Positions 8,679-17,065 of a stretch of DNA of 64,000 nucleotides are shown here, one piece after another; positions within the stretch are counted from its first letter, which is position 1; each line of letters begins with the position of its first letter. Origin of the DNA: Streptomyces sp. SCSIO 30461 (GTDB taxonomy: Bacteria > Actinomycetota > Actinomycetes > Streptomycetales > Streptomycetaceae); NCBI RefSeq assembly GCF_037023745.1, contig NZ_CP146101.1, positions 7,624,501 to 7,688,500 of the forward strand, read 5' to 3'. The notes beneath the pieces are model-generated. The model saw only the letters and a program-made list of their open reading frames with translations, did not search any database and had not been told where the DNA came from. Made by a program: the position numbers and the translations under genes.

Positions 8679-8738
8679 AGCGGCCCCACACGGAGCGGGG
8701 CGGCGGCCGACTGTGGTCGCCCGCGTACGGGGCTGGGA

Positions 8739-9386
8739 TCAAGAGTGGTCGCCCGCGTGCGGGGTTCCTGTCGCGTACGGGTTCCGCTGCCCCTCCGCGA
8801 GCACGCCAACAAAGGGCTCGCCCTCTCCGGCGAAGCAGTACGCCCCGCCCTCGATCCGCTCGATCAGACCGCGCGTCCAGCGGGCACCGGCATCAGCGGA
8901 ATGGAGCCACATGTTCATGATCTCGCCGATGTGCCCGAGTCCGCCGGGGCCCTCGGGGGGCAGGTAGTAACCGGTCACCGAAGCACGCCACTCCTCGATA
9001 CCGCGTACCCGCTCCCTGAGCAGCGCGACCGCTTCGCGCCGCTCCAGGTCCACGATGAAGCCCAGCGCCGCGGCGAGCATGTCCGGCTTCTGGTCGTGGG
9101 CCGTCAGCGCCTCACGCAGCAGTGCGAAGTACTCGACCGTGCCCGGCTCCGTGATCTCGTACTCGGTGCGCGGCGGACCGCCCGCCGTGGACGGCGCGAT
9201 CTCATGGACGAGCAGCAGGCCCTGCTTCGCCATCTGCTTGAGCGCGTGGTAGATGGACCCTGGTTTGGCGTTGGACCATTCGTGAGCGCCCCAGTACTCC
9301 AGGTCGTTGCGGACCTGATAGCCGTGCGCCCGCCCGTGCTGCCGCACGGCCCCGAGCACCAGCAGCCGGATCGCCGACATCAGCAC
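8739..9386 (-). CDS. PadR family transcriptional regulator
   Basis: About 215 residues: N-terminal winged helix of the PadR type (ILVLGAV-like LLVLGAVRQHGRAHGYQVRNDLE, then KPGSIYHALKQMAKQGLL, and TEYEITEPG for the wing), followed by a long helical C-terminal dimerisation region rich in Arg/Glu. PadR proteins usually repress nearby or autologous promoters. Start: GTG 9386 is 5 bases after an AGGAAGGG ribosome site; the ATG at 9380 is the alternative and lacks optimal spacing. The 3' end of the gene carries one copy of an imperfect direct repeat (8713 and 8745), and the C-terminal NPYATGTPHAGDHS tail may result from it. Confidence 0.88.
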   Translation of the reverse strand: MLMSAIRLLVLGAVRQHGRAHGYQVRNDLEYWGAHEWSNAKPGSIYHALKQMAKQGLLLVHEIAPSTAGGPPRTEYEITEPGTVEYFALLREALTAHDQKPDMLAAALGFIVDLERREAVALLRERVRGIEEWRASVTGYYLPPEGPGGLGHIGEIMNMWLHSADAGARWTRGLIERIEGGAYCFAGEGEPFVGVLAEGQRNPYATGTPHAGDHS

Positions 9387-9477
9387 CCGCACCCTTCCTG
9401 CCCACCCACTCGACTTCGACCAGGGTAGAGCGGTCCGGGCGCACACCTTCAGGGTGCCCTCGCACGGAGCGCCTGCC

Positions 9478-9711
9478 TCAGGGGACCCATTTGTACTTGC
9501 CGCCCCCGACCCACCGCACGTCCGCGGGATCGTCGAGGTCGATACGGGCCAGCCCGGCGCCATGGGCCAGCCTGATGACATCCAGCATGTCGTGGGCGCT
9601 CCCCGCGACCTCCCCGTGGATCTCCACGATCCGGAACGGCGGATCGCCTGCGGCCACGGGGAGGACGACGACGGGAGTGGGGCGGAACGCCTCATGCGCA
9701 TCGTTGCTCAT
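9478..9711 (-). CDS. small conserved-looking hypothetical protein
   Basis: 77 residues, MSNDAHEAFRPTPVVVLPVA..., ending in GGGKYKWVP. It is compact, with alternating beta-like hydrophobic stretches (PVVVLPVA, RIVEIHGEVAG) and one helix (AHDMLDVIRLAHGAG), and no cysteine or membrane segment. I do not recognise the family. Codon usage and third-position GC match the neighbours, which supports a real gene. ATG 9711 is favoured over upstream codons because the hydrophilic start is immediately followed by the structured part. Confidence 0.6.
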   Translation of the reverse strand: MSNDAHEAFRPTPVVVLPVAAGDPPFRIVEIHGEVAGSAHDMLDVIRLAHGAGLARIDLDDPADVRWVGGGKYKWVP

Positions 9712-9760
9712 GCCTACAGCGTGTGGCAGAGGCGCGCCTCCCACACGTCGAGCGGCGCGG

Positions 9761-10309
9761 CTACCCCCAGCTCCCGCCGCGCTCCGCCGCCACCAGCTCG
9801 AAGGAACTCCTGCCGTCCAGCGACTCCCGCACGATGTCCGCGTGGCCCGCGTGCCGGGCGATCTCCTCGATGAGGTGCAGCATCATCCAGCGCATCGAGA
9901 CCCGGCCGTCCTTCGGGAACCACGGCGCCGGCGGCAGCGGGAAGGTGTCGTCCAGGCTGGGCACGGAGCGGATGAACTCCTCCGTCTCCTTGGCCACCAT
10001 GTCCCAGAAGGCCAGCATCTCGGGAATCGATTCGCCCTCGGTGAGCCGGAAGCCGTCGGCCCAGGTCTTCTCGTCGCGCTGACGCTCGTTGGGCTGCTCC
10101 TGTGCCATCCGCAGCCAGCTCAGCTCGCACTCGGCGACATGCTTCAGCAGCCCGGACAGGGACAGCTCGCTGGCACTCGGCCTGCCTGCCGCCTGCTCCT
10201 CGGTCAGGCCGATGACGGACCGGCGGACCGCTCCGCGCTGTGCCTCGACGAAGTTCAGGAGCGCGCCGCGCTCGTCGCCGTGTGTCTCCGCGGGTACATG
10301 AGTGACCAT
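9761..10309 (-). CDS. DinB family protein (DUF664)
   Basis: 182-residue four-helix-bundle protein. The three-histidine metal site of the DinB/YfiT superfamily is visible: one His in LSGLLKHVAECELSWL near 57 and two in HLIEEIARHAGHADIVRE near 144-155. In Actinobacteria this superfamily includes mycothiol-dependent transferases as well as proteins of unknown role, so thiol chemistry is a family-level inference. The start ATG 10309 precedes VTHVPAETHGDERGALL. It stands alone on the minus strand between a small hypothetical gene and an aldehyde dehydrogenase. Confidence 0.85.
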   Translation of the reverse strand: MVTHVPAETHGDERGALLNFVEAQRGAVRRSVIGLTEEQAAGRPSASELSLSGLLKHVAECELSWLRMAQEQPNERQRDEKTWADGFRLTEGESIPEMLAFWDMVAKETEEFIRSVPSLDDTFPLPPAPWFPKDGRVSMRWMMLHLIEEIARHAGHADIVRESLDGRSSFELVAAERGGSWG

Positions 10310-10421
10310 GGTGTGCGCCTCTCGGTGGTGCCTGTGCCTTGCTCTGCCTGACACCCACCAAGCTACGGACCCTTGCGGTCAGCTTCTGTCCTCGACGTGC
10401 AGGGGACACGCGTATTGGTCC

Positions 10422-11879
10422 TCAGAGGGGAAACCTCGTACGGCCGTGCTGCACGGAGATCCACTTCTGAGTGGTGAACGCCTCCACCGTGGCATCGCCG
10501 CCGAGCCGTCCGAGCCCGGACAGCTTCTCGCCGCCGAAGGCGACCAGGGGCTCGTCCTGGACCGTGGAGTCGTTGACGTGGAACATCCCGGTCTCGATCC
10601 GATGGGCGAAGCGCACACCCCGACCCACATCACGCGTGTGCACCGCTCCGCTCAGGCCGTACGGGCTGTCGTTCACCATCCGTACGGCTTCCTCCTCACC
10701 GTGGAACGGCGCCAGCAGCGCCACCGGTCCGAAGATCTCCTGGCGCAGCAGCGGTGACTGCTCGGGCAGGCCCGCGAGCACGGTCGGCTCCACCAGCGTG
10801 CCTCGCACCCGTCCCCGCACCAGCGCCGTGGCGCCGTCCGCCACCGCCTGGTCCACCAGACCGGCCAGGGACTCGGCCTGGAGGCTGTCGATGACCGGTC
10901 CGATCTGGGTCTCCGGGTCTCTGGGGTCGCCGGTGCGCAGCGCCGCCACCTTCGCGACGAACTTCTCGGTGAACGCGGCCTCCACCGAACGGTCGACGAG
11001 AATGCGGTTGGCGGCCGTGCACACCTGGCCCTGGTAGAGGAAGCGGCTGAAGACGGCCGCGTCCACGGCGTGGTCCAGATCGGCGTCGTCTAGGACGACC
11101 AGCGCGCTGTTGCCGCTCAGCTCCAGGACACAGCGCTTGAAGTTGCGGCCCGCTACCGCTCCGACATGGCGGCCCACCCGATCGGATCCCGCGAACGAGA
11201 TCACCTTCGGCACGGGGTGCTCTATCAGCGCGTCGCCTACCTCGGCGATGTCCGTGACCAGGACGTTGAGCAGTCCCCGCGGCAGCCCCGCGTCCTCGAA
11301 GATCCTGGCGATCAGGCCGCCGCCGACCACCGGGGTGTGCTGGTTGGGCTTGATGACCACCGCGTTGCCGAGCGCGAGTGCGGGTGCGACCGACTTGAGG
11401 GTCACCAGGAACGGGAAGTTGTACGGGGTGATCACCCCGACGACGCCGACGGGCAGCCGGTAGACGCGGTTCTCCTTGCCGTCGGTCTGGGACGGGAGCA
11501 CCCGGCCCTCAGGGCGCACCGCGAGCCGGATCGCCTCGCGCAGGTACTCCTTGGCGAGGTGGATCTCGAACGCCGCTTTGAGCCTGGTACCGCCGAGTTC
11601 CTCGGCGATCGCGTCGGCTATCCGGTCCGAGCGCTCCTCGACGATGCGCAGGGCCCGCTCGAATACCAGTCGGCGGGTGTAGGGGTTGGTCTCGGCCCAG
11701 GGCCGCTGGGCGCGCTCGGCCGCCCGGTAGGCCTGGTCGACCTCGGCGACGGTGGCCACGGTGATCGCCGCGAGCTTCTCCCCGTTGTACGGATTGAAGT
11801 CGATGATGTCCCACGAGCCGCTGCCGGTCCGCCACTCGCCGTCGATGTACTGGTGGGCCAGGTCGGTGAAGAAGGACAT
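10422..11879 (-). CDS. aldehyde dehydrogenase family protein
   Basis: 485-residue NAD(P)+-dependent aldehyde dehydrogenase. Motifs in order: VITPYNFPFLVTLK and VIKPNQHTP for the cofactor cleft, ISFAGSDRVGR, the catalytic glutamate in LELSGNSALVVLDDADLD (LELGGK-type), the catalytic cysteine in YQGQVCTAANRI, and QEIFGPVALL. The sequence is closest in pattern to benzaldehyde/vanillin-type dehydrogenases, but the substrate is not determinable here. It starts at ATG 11879. The gap of 81 bases from the XRE regulator gene, which is read in the same direction, leaves co-transcription possible. Confidence 0.9.
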   Translation of the reverse strand: MSFFTDLAHQYIDGEWRTGSGSWDIIDFNPYNGEKLAAITVATVAEVDQAYRAAERAQRPWAETNPYTRRLVFERALRIVEERSDRIADAIAEELGGTRLKAAFEIHLAKEYLREAIRLAVRPEGRVLPSQTDGKENRVYRLPVGVVGVITPYNFPFLVTLKSVAPALALGNAVVIKPNQHTPVVGGGLIARIFEDAGLPRGLLNVLVTDIAEVGDALIEHPVPKVISFAGSDRVGRHVGAVAGRNFKRCVLELSGNSALVVLDDADLDHAVDAAVFSRFLYQGQVCTAANRILVDRSVEAAFTEKFVAKVAALRTGDPRDPETQIGPVIDSLQAESLAGLVDQAVADGATALVRGRVRGTLVEPTVLAGLPEQSPLLRQEIFGPVALLAPFHGEEEAVRMVNDSPYGLSGAVHTRDVGRGVRFAHRIETGMFHVNDSTVQDEPLVAFGGEKLSGLGRLGGDATVEAFTTQKWISVQHGRTRFPL

Positions 11880-11960
11880 GCGATCCCTTACTTCTATGGG
11901 CGCTGTGGGCGTCGGCAGATCAGAACTTTCGGCCTGTCGGCCTTTCATCGTACTGTCGTT

Positions 11961-12854
11961 TTAAATGAGTTGAAGTAGTCCGCGCAGCAGGTCACGACTC
12001 TCGTCGGGCCCCGGCGACTCCTCGTGCAACCGACCCATCACCCGCTCGTACTGGGCGACTTCCTCCCGCTTGTCCAGATACAGCGCGCTTGTCAGCTGCT
12101 CCAGATAGACGAGGTCCGAGAGATCGGACTCGGGGAAACGCAGCATGGTGAACGTCCCGGACTCTCCCGCGTGGCCGCCAAAGCTGAACGGCATCACCTG
12201 GACGGTGACGTTCGACTGCTCAGACACCTCGATCAGATGCCTCAACTGCCCCCGCATCACGCCCCGATCGCCATAGGGGCGCCGCAGGGCCGCTTCGTCC
12301 AGCACGACGTGCAGGCCAGGGGCGCGCTCGGAGACCAGGATCTTCTGACGCTCAAGACGCAGCGCCACCCGCTTGTCGATCTCGACGACGGGCGCGTCCG
12401 GCATACCGCGCGAGACGACCGCGTGCGCGTAGGCCTCGGTCTGCAGAAGTCCGTGCACGAACTGGACTTCGTAGATACGGATCAGGGATGCCGCTCCCTC
12501 AAGACCGATGTACGTCTGGAACCAGCCGGGCAGCACCGAACCGTAACTGTGCCACCAGCCGGCCACGTTGGCTTCACGGGCGAGGGCGAGCAGCGAATCG
12601 CGCTCGGTGTCGTCAGTGACTCCGTAGAGAGTGAGGAGATCCTCGACATCCCTGGCCTTGAAGCTCACCCGTCCCAACTCCATACGGCTGATCTTGGATT
12701 CGGATGCGCGGATGGAGTAGCCGGCCGCCTCGCGCGTGATGCCGCGCGACTCCCTGAGCCGTCTCAACTGTGAGCCCAGCAGGATGCGGCGCACGACCGA
12801 CCCACCCCCGGAGCCTTCGGACTGGGGGTACCCCCAGGACTCCCCTGGCGTCAC
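11961..12854 (-). CDS. XRE-family regulator with DUF5753 (WhiJ/AbaA-type)
   Basis: 297 residues. The N-terminal helix-turn-helix (LGSQLRRLRESRGITREAAGYSIRASESKISRMELGR) is followed by a domain of about 200 residues with the DUF5753 hallmarks: WWHSYGSVLPGWFQTYIGLE, IRIYEVQFVHGLLQTEAYA, RLERQKIL and the LDEAALRRP segment. Such regulators in Streptomyces come with a DUF397 partner and often an ATPase; both are present next door. The GTG start at 12854 has GGGAGGG nine bases upstream. A start further upstream is possible but less well supported. A palindrome GGGGGTACCCCC lies in the coding region near 12827-12838. Confidence 0.88.
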   Translation of the reverse strand: MTPGESWGYPQSEGSGGGSVVRRILLGSQLRRLRESRGITREAAGYSIRASESKISRMELGRVSFKARDVEDLLTLYGVTDDTERDSLLALAREANVAGWWHSYGSVLPGWFQTYIGLEGAASLIRIYEVQFVHGLLQTEAYAHAVVSRGMPDAPVVEIDKRVALRLERQKILVSERAPGLHVVLDEAALRRPYGDRGVMRGQLRHLIEVSEQSNVTVQVMPFSFGGHAGESGTFTMLRFPESDLSDLVYLEQLTSALYLDKREEVAQYERVMGRLHEESPGPDESRDLLRGLLQLI

Positions 12855-13041
12855 GTCTACCAACCCTCCCAACGCTGCTGTGTCGCGGAGCCCCCCGCGC
12901 CCCGAGTCCCGGATTCTGCCATCAAACGCTCCACCCCGTACTCGATCGATTACGGAAATGGGAAGCCTTTGGGGAACGGCGCGCGGAAGCCCACAAGAAG
13001 AAAGCGGAGTGAACCGGCACGGGGCAGGACAGGACGGGCGC

Positions 13042-13070
13042 GTGCACGTGCATCTGCCCTTGCATCTGCC
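13042..13070 (-). promoter_or_regulatory. candidate operator, copy 1 (XRE/ATPase intergenic region)
   Basis: Read on the minus strand it contains GCAGATGCA, three bases, then GCAGATGCACGTGCAC. The arrangement is two direct GCAGATGCA boxes 12 bases apart, the second running into the palindrome GCACGTGC. A near-identical copy (26 of 28 bases) sits at 14146-14173 in front of the DUF397 gene. Probable binding site of the XRE regulator; inferred. Confidence 0.6.
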
Positions 13071-13110
13071 TACCGCATTGGGAACCATGGAGCTCGCGCA
13101 CCTGCGTACT

Positions 13111-13140
13111 CGTTCGTGTTCGTTCGTGTTCGTTCGTGTT
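13111..13140. repeat. 10-bp tandem repeat upstream of the ATPase gene
   Basis: Three exact copies of CGTTCGTGTT, 37 bases before the chosen start of the ATPase gene. In the ATPase reading frame they would encode a Phe/Val/Arg-rich stretch if translation began upstream at ATG 13087. Confidence 0.85.
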
Positions 13141-13176
13141 GTAGCGCCACAGCCGCGATTCCCGGGAGTGCCTCGC

Positions 13177-13722
13177 ATGGGGACGAATGGATCGACCATG
13201 CTCGAGCCGTTACGGCAGGGCCCTCCACCGATCGACGCCTCAGACGCCTCCAGTTCGGCCTCCTGCACTCTGCCGCCCCGCTATGAAGCGGTGCGTGGCG
13301 CACGGACGTTCACAAGCAGGACGCTCGCCGCATGGGGCCTCAGCGAGCGCTTCGACGATGTCGCCCTGGTGGTCTCCGAACTCGTCACCAACGCCCTGCG
13401 GCATGCCCTGCCCGTGGACGCTCCACGAGGCCAGGAGCAGCCGGTGCGGCTGCATCTGATGCGTTGGACAGGGCGGTTGGTGTGCGCGGTACGCGACCCC
13501 AGCCAGGAGAGTCCGGTGGCGTCCGAGGCGGAGGACTCGGCCGAATGCGGCCGGGGACTCTTCCTCGTGGATTCCTTCAGCGACAGCTGGGGCTGGCAGC
13601 CGCTGGCTGGTCCGGTGACCGGGAAGGTCGTATGGGCGCTGTTCAGGCTCCCGGCGACGGACGGCACGGGCTGCGGGGGACCCGGAAGGCCTGCCGACGG
13701 CAACGAGCGCACGACCGACTGA
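13177..13722 (+). CDS. ATP-binding (HATPase/anti-sigma-type) regulatory protein with TTA codon
   Basis: 181 residues with a GHKL ATPase fold of the RsbW/SpoIIAB type: the N-box is ALVVSELVTNALRHA near 63-77, and the G-box is ECGRGLFLVDSFSDSWGW. The DUF397/XRE neighbours make this the ATPase of an AbaA-like regulatory locus. ATG 13177 has GGGAG eight bases before it; an ATG at 13087 in the same frame lacks a ribosome site. Codon 12 is TTA (13210-13212), the rare leucine codon read by the developmentally controlled bldA tRNA, so translation is probably bldA-dependent. The gene is divergent from the XRE regulator. Confidence 0.85.
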   Translation: MGTNGSTMLEPLRQGPPPIDASDASSSASCTLPPRYEAVRGARTFTSRTLAAWGLSERFDDVALVVSELVTNALRHALPVDAPRGQEQPVRLHLMRWTGRLVCAVRDPSQESPVASEAEDSAECGRGLFLVDSFSDSWGWQPLAGPVTGKVVWALFRLPATDGTGCGGPGRPADGNERTTD

Positions 13723-13773
13723 CCCCCGCACCCGGATGTCCCGACGCGGGGCCCGGCTCGGACGCCCTGGAAT

Positions 13774-14082
13774 CTACGCGGGTTGAGTGTCCAGGTACTC
13801 GTCGAATCGACCGTCGAGGCCGCCGGCGCACCGGCCCGCATTCCGGCCTCCTACCAGGTGGTCGAACTCTCCGTCCTTCACACCCAGCAGCAGCGCCTCG
13901 ATCTCGGCCGGGGTGTAGACGAGTGCCGGCCCGTCCGGGAAGCGTGAGTTGCGCATCGCCACATCGCCGCCCGGGAGTTTCGCGAACTCCACGCACGCGC
14001 CCTGCGAGTTGCTGTGACGGCTCTTCTGCCAGACGACCCCGTGAATCTCTGTCGCCGCCATGCCGTTGTACACGTGCTGCAC
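13774..14082 (-). CDS. DUF397 domain protein (AbaA OrfD/BldB-like partner)
   Basis: 102 residues with the DUF397 core: WQKSRHSNSQGACVEFAKLPGGDVAMRNSRFPDGPALVYTPAEIEALLLGVKDGEFD. In Streptomyces such small acidic proteins pair with DUF5753 XRE regulators and modulate development and antibiotic production, sometimes in toxin/antitoxin-like fashion. The GTG start at 14082 has GGGAG six bases upstream and gives the VQHVYNGMAATE leader that I associate with close relatives; ATG 14061 is the alternative. The tail past DUF397 (about residues 75-102, GGRNAGRCAGGLDGRFDEYL) is unusual. The 28-bp candidate operator lies 64 bases upstream. Confidence 0.88.
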   Translation of the reverse strand: MQHVYNGMAATEIHGVVWQKSRHSNSQGACVEFAKLPGGDVAMRNSRFPDGPALVYTPAEIEALLLGVKDGEFDHLVGGRNAGRCAGGLDGRFDEYLDTQPA

Positions 14083-14145
14083 AGGACGCTCCCGAGTTGC
14101 AAAGGTGCAGATGTCAACTGTCCTGGATCATAGCTGTGTTCATAT

Positions 14146-14173
14146 GCAGATGCATGAGCAGATGCACGTGCAC
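14146..14173 (+). promoter_or_regulatory. candidate operator, copy 2 (upstream of DUF397 gene)
   Basis: GCAGATGCA, three bases, GCAGATGCACGTGCAC on the plus strand. It has the same orientation relative to the DUF397 gene as copy 1 has relative to the ATPase gene. An additional single GCAGATG box lies at 14107-14113, between this site and the gene. Confidence 0.6.
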
Positions 14174-14754
14174 GGGGCATGCCCCCATTACGCGCTCCCC
14201 CGAAACGGAGGACCCGCGACCGGATCGCAGTGCGGGGCGCTCAGGTGAACCCGCTGGCTGAAAGACGCGCGTCCCGCCCTTTCGGATCCAGGTTCCGGGC
14301 ATTCGCACCGCCCCTGGTAGCTCACCGATCGGGACACATCCGGCGGAGTCGGAACATCCGCTCCCGTTCGAGGACCTGTGCTTCCGCTTTGCCCGCCCTG
14401 CGAACAGCCGTGCCGGAGGGGCGCCGGGTGGCTCCCTGGCGGTGGACGCCCACTGTCCACGACGCGCCGTCGGGCTGACGCCGTACGGATGCCGGACGGA
14501 TGCACGAACCTTCCATCGGTCCTCATACGTACGAAGGCCCGACTTTACTCACTCGGATACGAGCCGGTGCCGTACCGGGTCGAGCGGAGTCGCAACCCGG
14601 CACTGGTGCGCCGAACGGTTGTCCGCATTCCGGACGCCCGCCCGAATCCATCGGCGCATCCCGGGTACGCGAGTGCCACGAACGACGCAGAACCACCCGA
14701 TCCGGCCGACTGGTAGCTTGCTGTGGTCTTGCACACAACGAGGGGGACGCGATC
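14174..14754. other. 581-bp region without a convincing gene
   Basis: All frames are interrupted or have codon usage unlike the neighbours. It separates the DUF397 gene from a lipoprotein gene on the other strand and must contain the promoter of the latter. I see no RNA gene or repeat in it. Confidence 0.5.
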
Positions 14755-15276
14755 GTGAACAAGCCCGTACGTCAGGGAATTGCCGCCACCGGCCTCGCCG
14801 CCGCCCTCATGCTGACCGGCTGCGGCAGCGGCGACGCCGCGGACAAGGGCGGCAAGGCCACCTCCGCGGCCCCGAGCGCCGCCACAGGCGGCGGCTCGGG
14901 TGAGTCGTCACCCGCCGCCGACCTCACGGGGCTCCAGGGCACATGGTCCGCCATGGGCAGCGAGATGGTCGCCCTCTCGTTCCAGGACGACAAGGTCTCA
15001 CTGATCGCCGGTCCGCGCGTCTGTACCGGAGTTGCCAAGAGCGGCGCGGAGAAGCCCACGCTGACCCTCAAGTGCGGGGACGGCGACACCAAGCGCACGA
15101 CGGGCACGGTCGAGTCCCATGACGCCGGGACCGTGGTGGTCTCATGGGAGAGCGGCACCAAGGACTCACTCACCAAGACGGACGCCAGCGGGCTCCCCTC
15201 AGGCCTTCCCACGAGTATTCCCACGGACCTGCCGAAGGGGCTGCCGACGGCCGTGGCGTCCGCGGTTCCGCAGTAG
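14755..15276 (+). CDS. putative lipoprotein, unknown function
   Basis: 173 residues. The N-terminal signal peptide ends in a clear lipobox (LMLTGC, cysteine about residue 23), so the protein should be lipid-anchored outside the membrane. A Ser/Gly/Ala-rich linker to about residue 57 follows, then a small beta-rich domain (LQGTWSAMGSEMVALSFQDDKVSLIAG, with two later cysteines, VCTG and LKCG, that could form a disulfide). The tail has repeated Leu-Pro dipeptides (LPSGLPTSIPTDLPKGLPT). The GTG start has AGGGGG nine bases upstream. I do not recognise the domain. Confidence 0.75.
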   Translation: MNKPVRQGIAATGLAAALMLTGCGSGDAADKGGKATSAAPSAATGGGSGESSPAADLTGLQGTWSAMGSEMVALSFQDDKVSLIAGPRVCTGVAKSGAEKPTLTLKCGDGDTKRTTGTVESHDAGTVVVSWESGTKDSLTKTDASGLPSGLPTSIPTDLPKGLPTAVASAVPQ

Positions 15277-15294
15277 CCCGTCAGGGGCGAGCGG

Positions 15295-16527
15295 TCAACC
15301 GGGCAGTCGGCCCTGGGGTGATGACGGCGACCGATTCCGCGACCACGGCATACGTGCGTCATCGGCGGCCGTCCTGCCCTGGTGCCAGCCGTCGGCGTCG
15401 GTCGCACCGCGCACCCGCGTACTGACGGTCGTCGGGAAGAGCCGCTCGGCATGCGCCGCGACCGCCACCTCACGGGCCGCGAGCACCGGGAACAGCGGCT
15501 CGGCCGAGCCAGCTCCCCCGGCTTCCCCAACCGCCCCCGCGCCCTCCCCGGCCCGCATTTCGGCAGCGGCCGCGGTCTCGGCGAGCCGACTGCCCAGCCG
15601 GTCCGCGTAGGCCAGCAGGAAGGACTGCCGGAAGGTCTTGGTGCGTTTGCGGCCACCCGCACGCTGGGCGGCCTCCGAACGCGTCATCGCCGTGGTGCCC
15701 TGCACCAGCAGCGAGGTGAAGAGCAGCTCGACCGCGTCCAGGTCGGGCTCGAAACCGACCACGGTGGAGAAGCCGATGGCGCTGTTCCAGACGGCGCGGC
15801 AGCGGTTCGCCCTCGCCACGGCGTCCAGCAGAATCGCCTTGGCCTGCTCATACGGCGCGTCCACCCCGATACGGCAGGCACCGGGCAGATCGGTGCGGTG
15901 GGTACGGGCCCTGAGCAGCGCCTCGTCGATGCTGTAGCGCACCATCAGCTCCTGGGCCTTCGCGGTGAGCGCCTCCGCTTCCTCCGGGAAGCCGGTGGCC
16001 TCGGCCTTGGCGAGCAGCCCGCGGACCCTGACCAGCATCCGGGGCTCGTCGCCGGTCGGCGGCATGCGGGGGAAGGAGGCGCCGGGGACCGGCCCCGCCG
16101 GTTCCAGCGCCGGGAGCCGGACCAGCAACCGGTAGAGCTCCAGCACGGCGACCATGCGCGAGAACCTGTCCCCGTGGCGCGCCCCACCGGCGGTTTCGGC
16201 GCGCAACGCGGCGAGCTGAGCGGCCCAGCGGGGCGGCAGATCCTGCCCGTACCGTCGTGTCTCACTCGTGATCAGTTCGGCGACCAGCCCGGCATGGGTG
16301 TCCGTGAGCTCACGGCGCGTGAACCGTGCGAGATCGGCCGGCTGCCAACCGCGCTCCCAGGTGCGGCGTACGAACTCCGCACCGCGCCTGACCACTTCGG
16401 CGTCGGCGGCGGGGGGCGCGGCGGCCAGCAGCGACGCGCCCGTGTCGAGCGCATCGTCGCCATCGGCGTACAGCGCGCCGCCGAGCGCCTGTTCCACCGC
16501 ATCGTCCACGCCGTTCACACCGCTCAC
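15295..16527 (-). CDS. DUF2786 domain-containing protein
   Basis: 410 residues. The central part (MLVRVRGLLAKAEATGFPEEAEALTAKAQELMVRYSID, near 164-201) is the DUF2786 signature. The downstream block with CRAVWNSAIGFSTVVGFEPDLDAVELLFTSLLVQ is the associated conserved region, followed by RTKTFRQSFLLAYADRLGSRL. No membrane segment or enzyme motif is visible. DUF2786 proteins are widespread in Actinobacteria and phages with unknown function. The gene is convergent with the lipoprotein gene, the stops being 18 bases apart. Confidence 0.8.
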   Translation of the reverse strand: MSGVNGVDDAVEQALGGALYADGDDALDTGASLLAAAPPAADAEVVRRGAEFVRRTWERGWQPADLARFTRRELTDTHAGLVAELITSETRRYGQDLPPRWAAQLAALRAETAGGARHGDRFSRMVAVLELYRLLVRLPALEPAGPVPGASFPRMPPTGDEPRMLVRVRGLLAKAEATGFPEEAEALTAKAQELMVRYSIDEALLRARTHRTDLPGACRIGVDAPYEQAKAILLDAVARANRCRAVWNSAIGFSTVVGFEPDLDAVELLFTSLLVQGTTAMTRSEAAQRAGGRKRTKTFRQSFLLAYADRLGSRLAETAAAAEMRAGEGAGAVGEAGGAGSAEPLFPVLAAREVAVAAHAERLFPTTVSTRVRGATDADGWHQGRTAADDARMPWSRNRSPSSPQGRLPG

Positions 16528-16636
16528 ATCTCATGAGCCTACGCGAGCGCGGCGGGGTGATCCCCCCAGCCATCCACAGCCTGTGGATATCGAACTGTCG
16601 AACAGCGCCATCGGCCGGCACCCGACGACCGGCGCC

Positions 16637-17065
16637 TAAGGGCTGTCCCGTAATCCGCGGTGGATCAGAGCGCGGCGTCAGGGTATGGGGTCTCCCCCGG
16701 CCCCTGGGGCCGAGGCGTATGGGGTCTCCCCCGGCCCCTGGGGCCGAGGCGTATGGGGTCTCCCCCGGCCCCTGGGGCCGAGGCGTATGGGGTCTCCCCC
16801 GGCCCCTGGGGCCGAGGCGTATGGGGTCTCCCCCGGCCCCTGGGGCCGAGGCGTATGGGGTCTCCCCCGGCCCCTGGGGCCGAGGCGTATGGGGTCTCCC
16901 CCGGCCCCTGGGGCCGAGGGGACGCAACGCAAGGCGGAGGGTCGCCCGCATACCGGGTGTATTCGGGCGATTCGACAACGCAGCGTGGGGGCACCTCCCG
17001 GCGAAGCCAGGGGGAGTGCCGTAGCTGTCGCCGCGCGCCCGCCGGGGACTACGGGACAGCCCTTA
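16637..17065. mobile_element. 429-bp MITE-like element with internal tandem repeats
   Basis: Bounded by a perfect 16-bp inverted repeat, TAAGGGCTGTCCCGTA at 16637-16652 and its complement at 17050-17065. The outermost TA on each side could be a target-site duplication at an original CTAG. There is no transposase inside, so it would need an autonomous relative elsewhere. Seven 34-bp tandem repeats fill its left half. It ends 10 bases before the start codon of the acetyltransferase gene. Confidence 0.7.
16683..16920. repeat. seven tandem 34-bp repeats
   Basis: Seven back-to-back copies starting at 16683, 16717, 16751, 16785, 16819, 16853 and 16887, each GTATGGGGTCTCCCCC followed by GGCCCCTGGGGCCGAGGC; only the last base of the array differs. 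Each unit contains two small palindromes (GGGG-TCT-CCCC and GGCCCCTGGGGCC), so every copy can fold. Because 34 is not a multiple of 3 the array reads through all frames and is not coding. Confidence 0.95.

Noticed and set aside
8713..8764. Imperfect 20-bp direct repeat at the padR 3' end as an att site
   Set aside because: Copies are only 32 bases apart, there is no integrase or inserted gene, and a simple local duplication explains it.
16683..16920. Seven regularly repeated 34-bp units as a CRISPR array
   Set aside because: The copies are directly adjacent with no unique spacers and no cas genes nearby.
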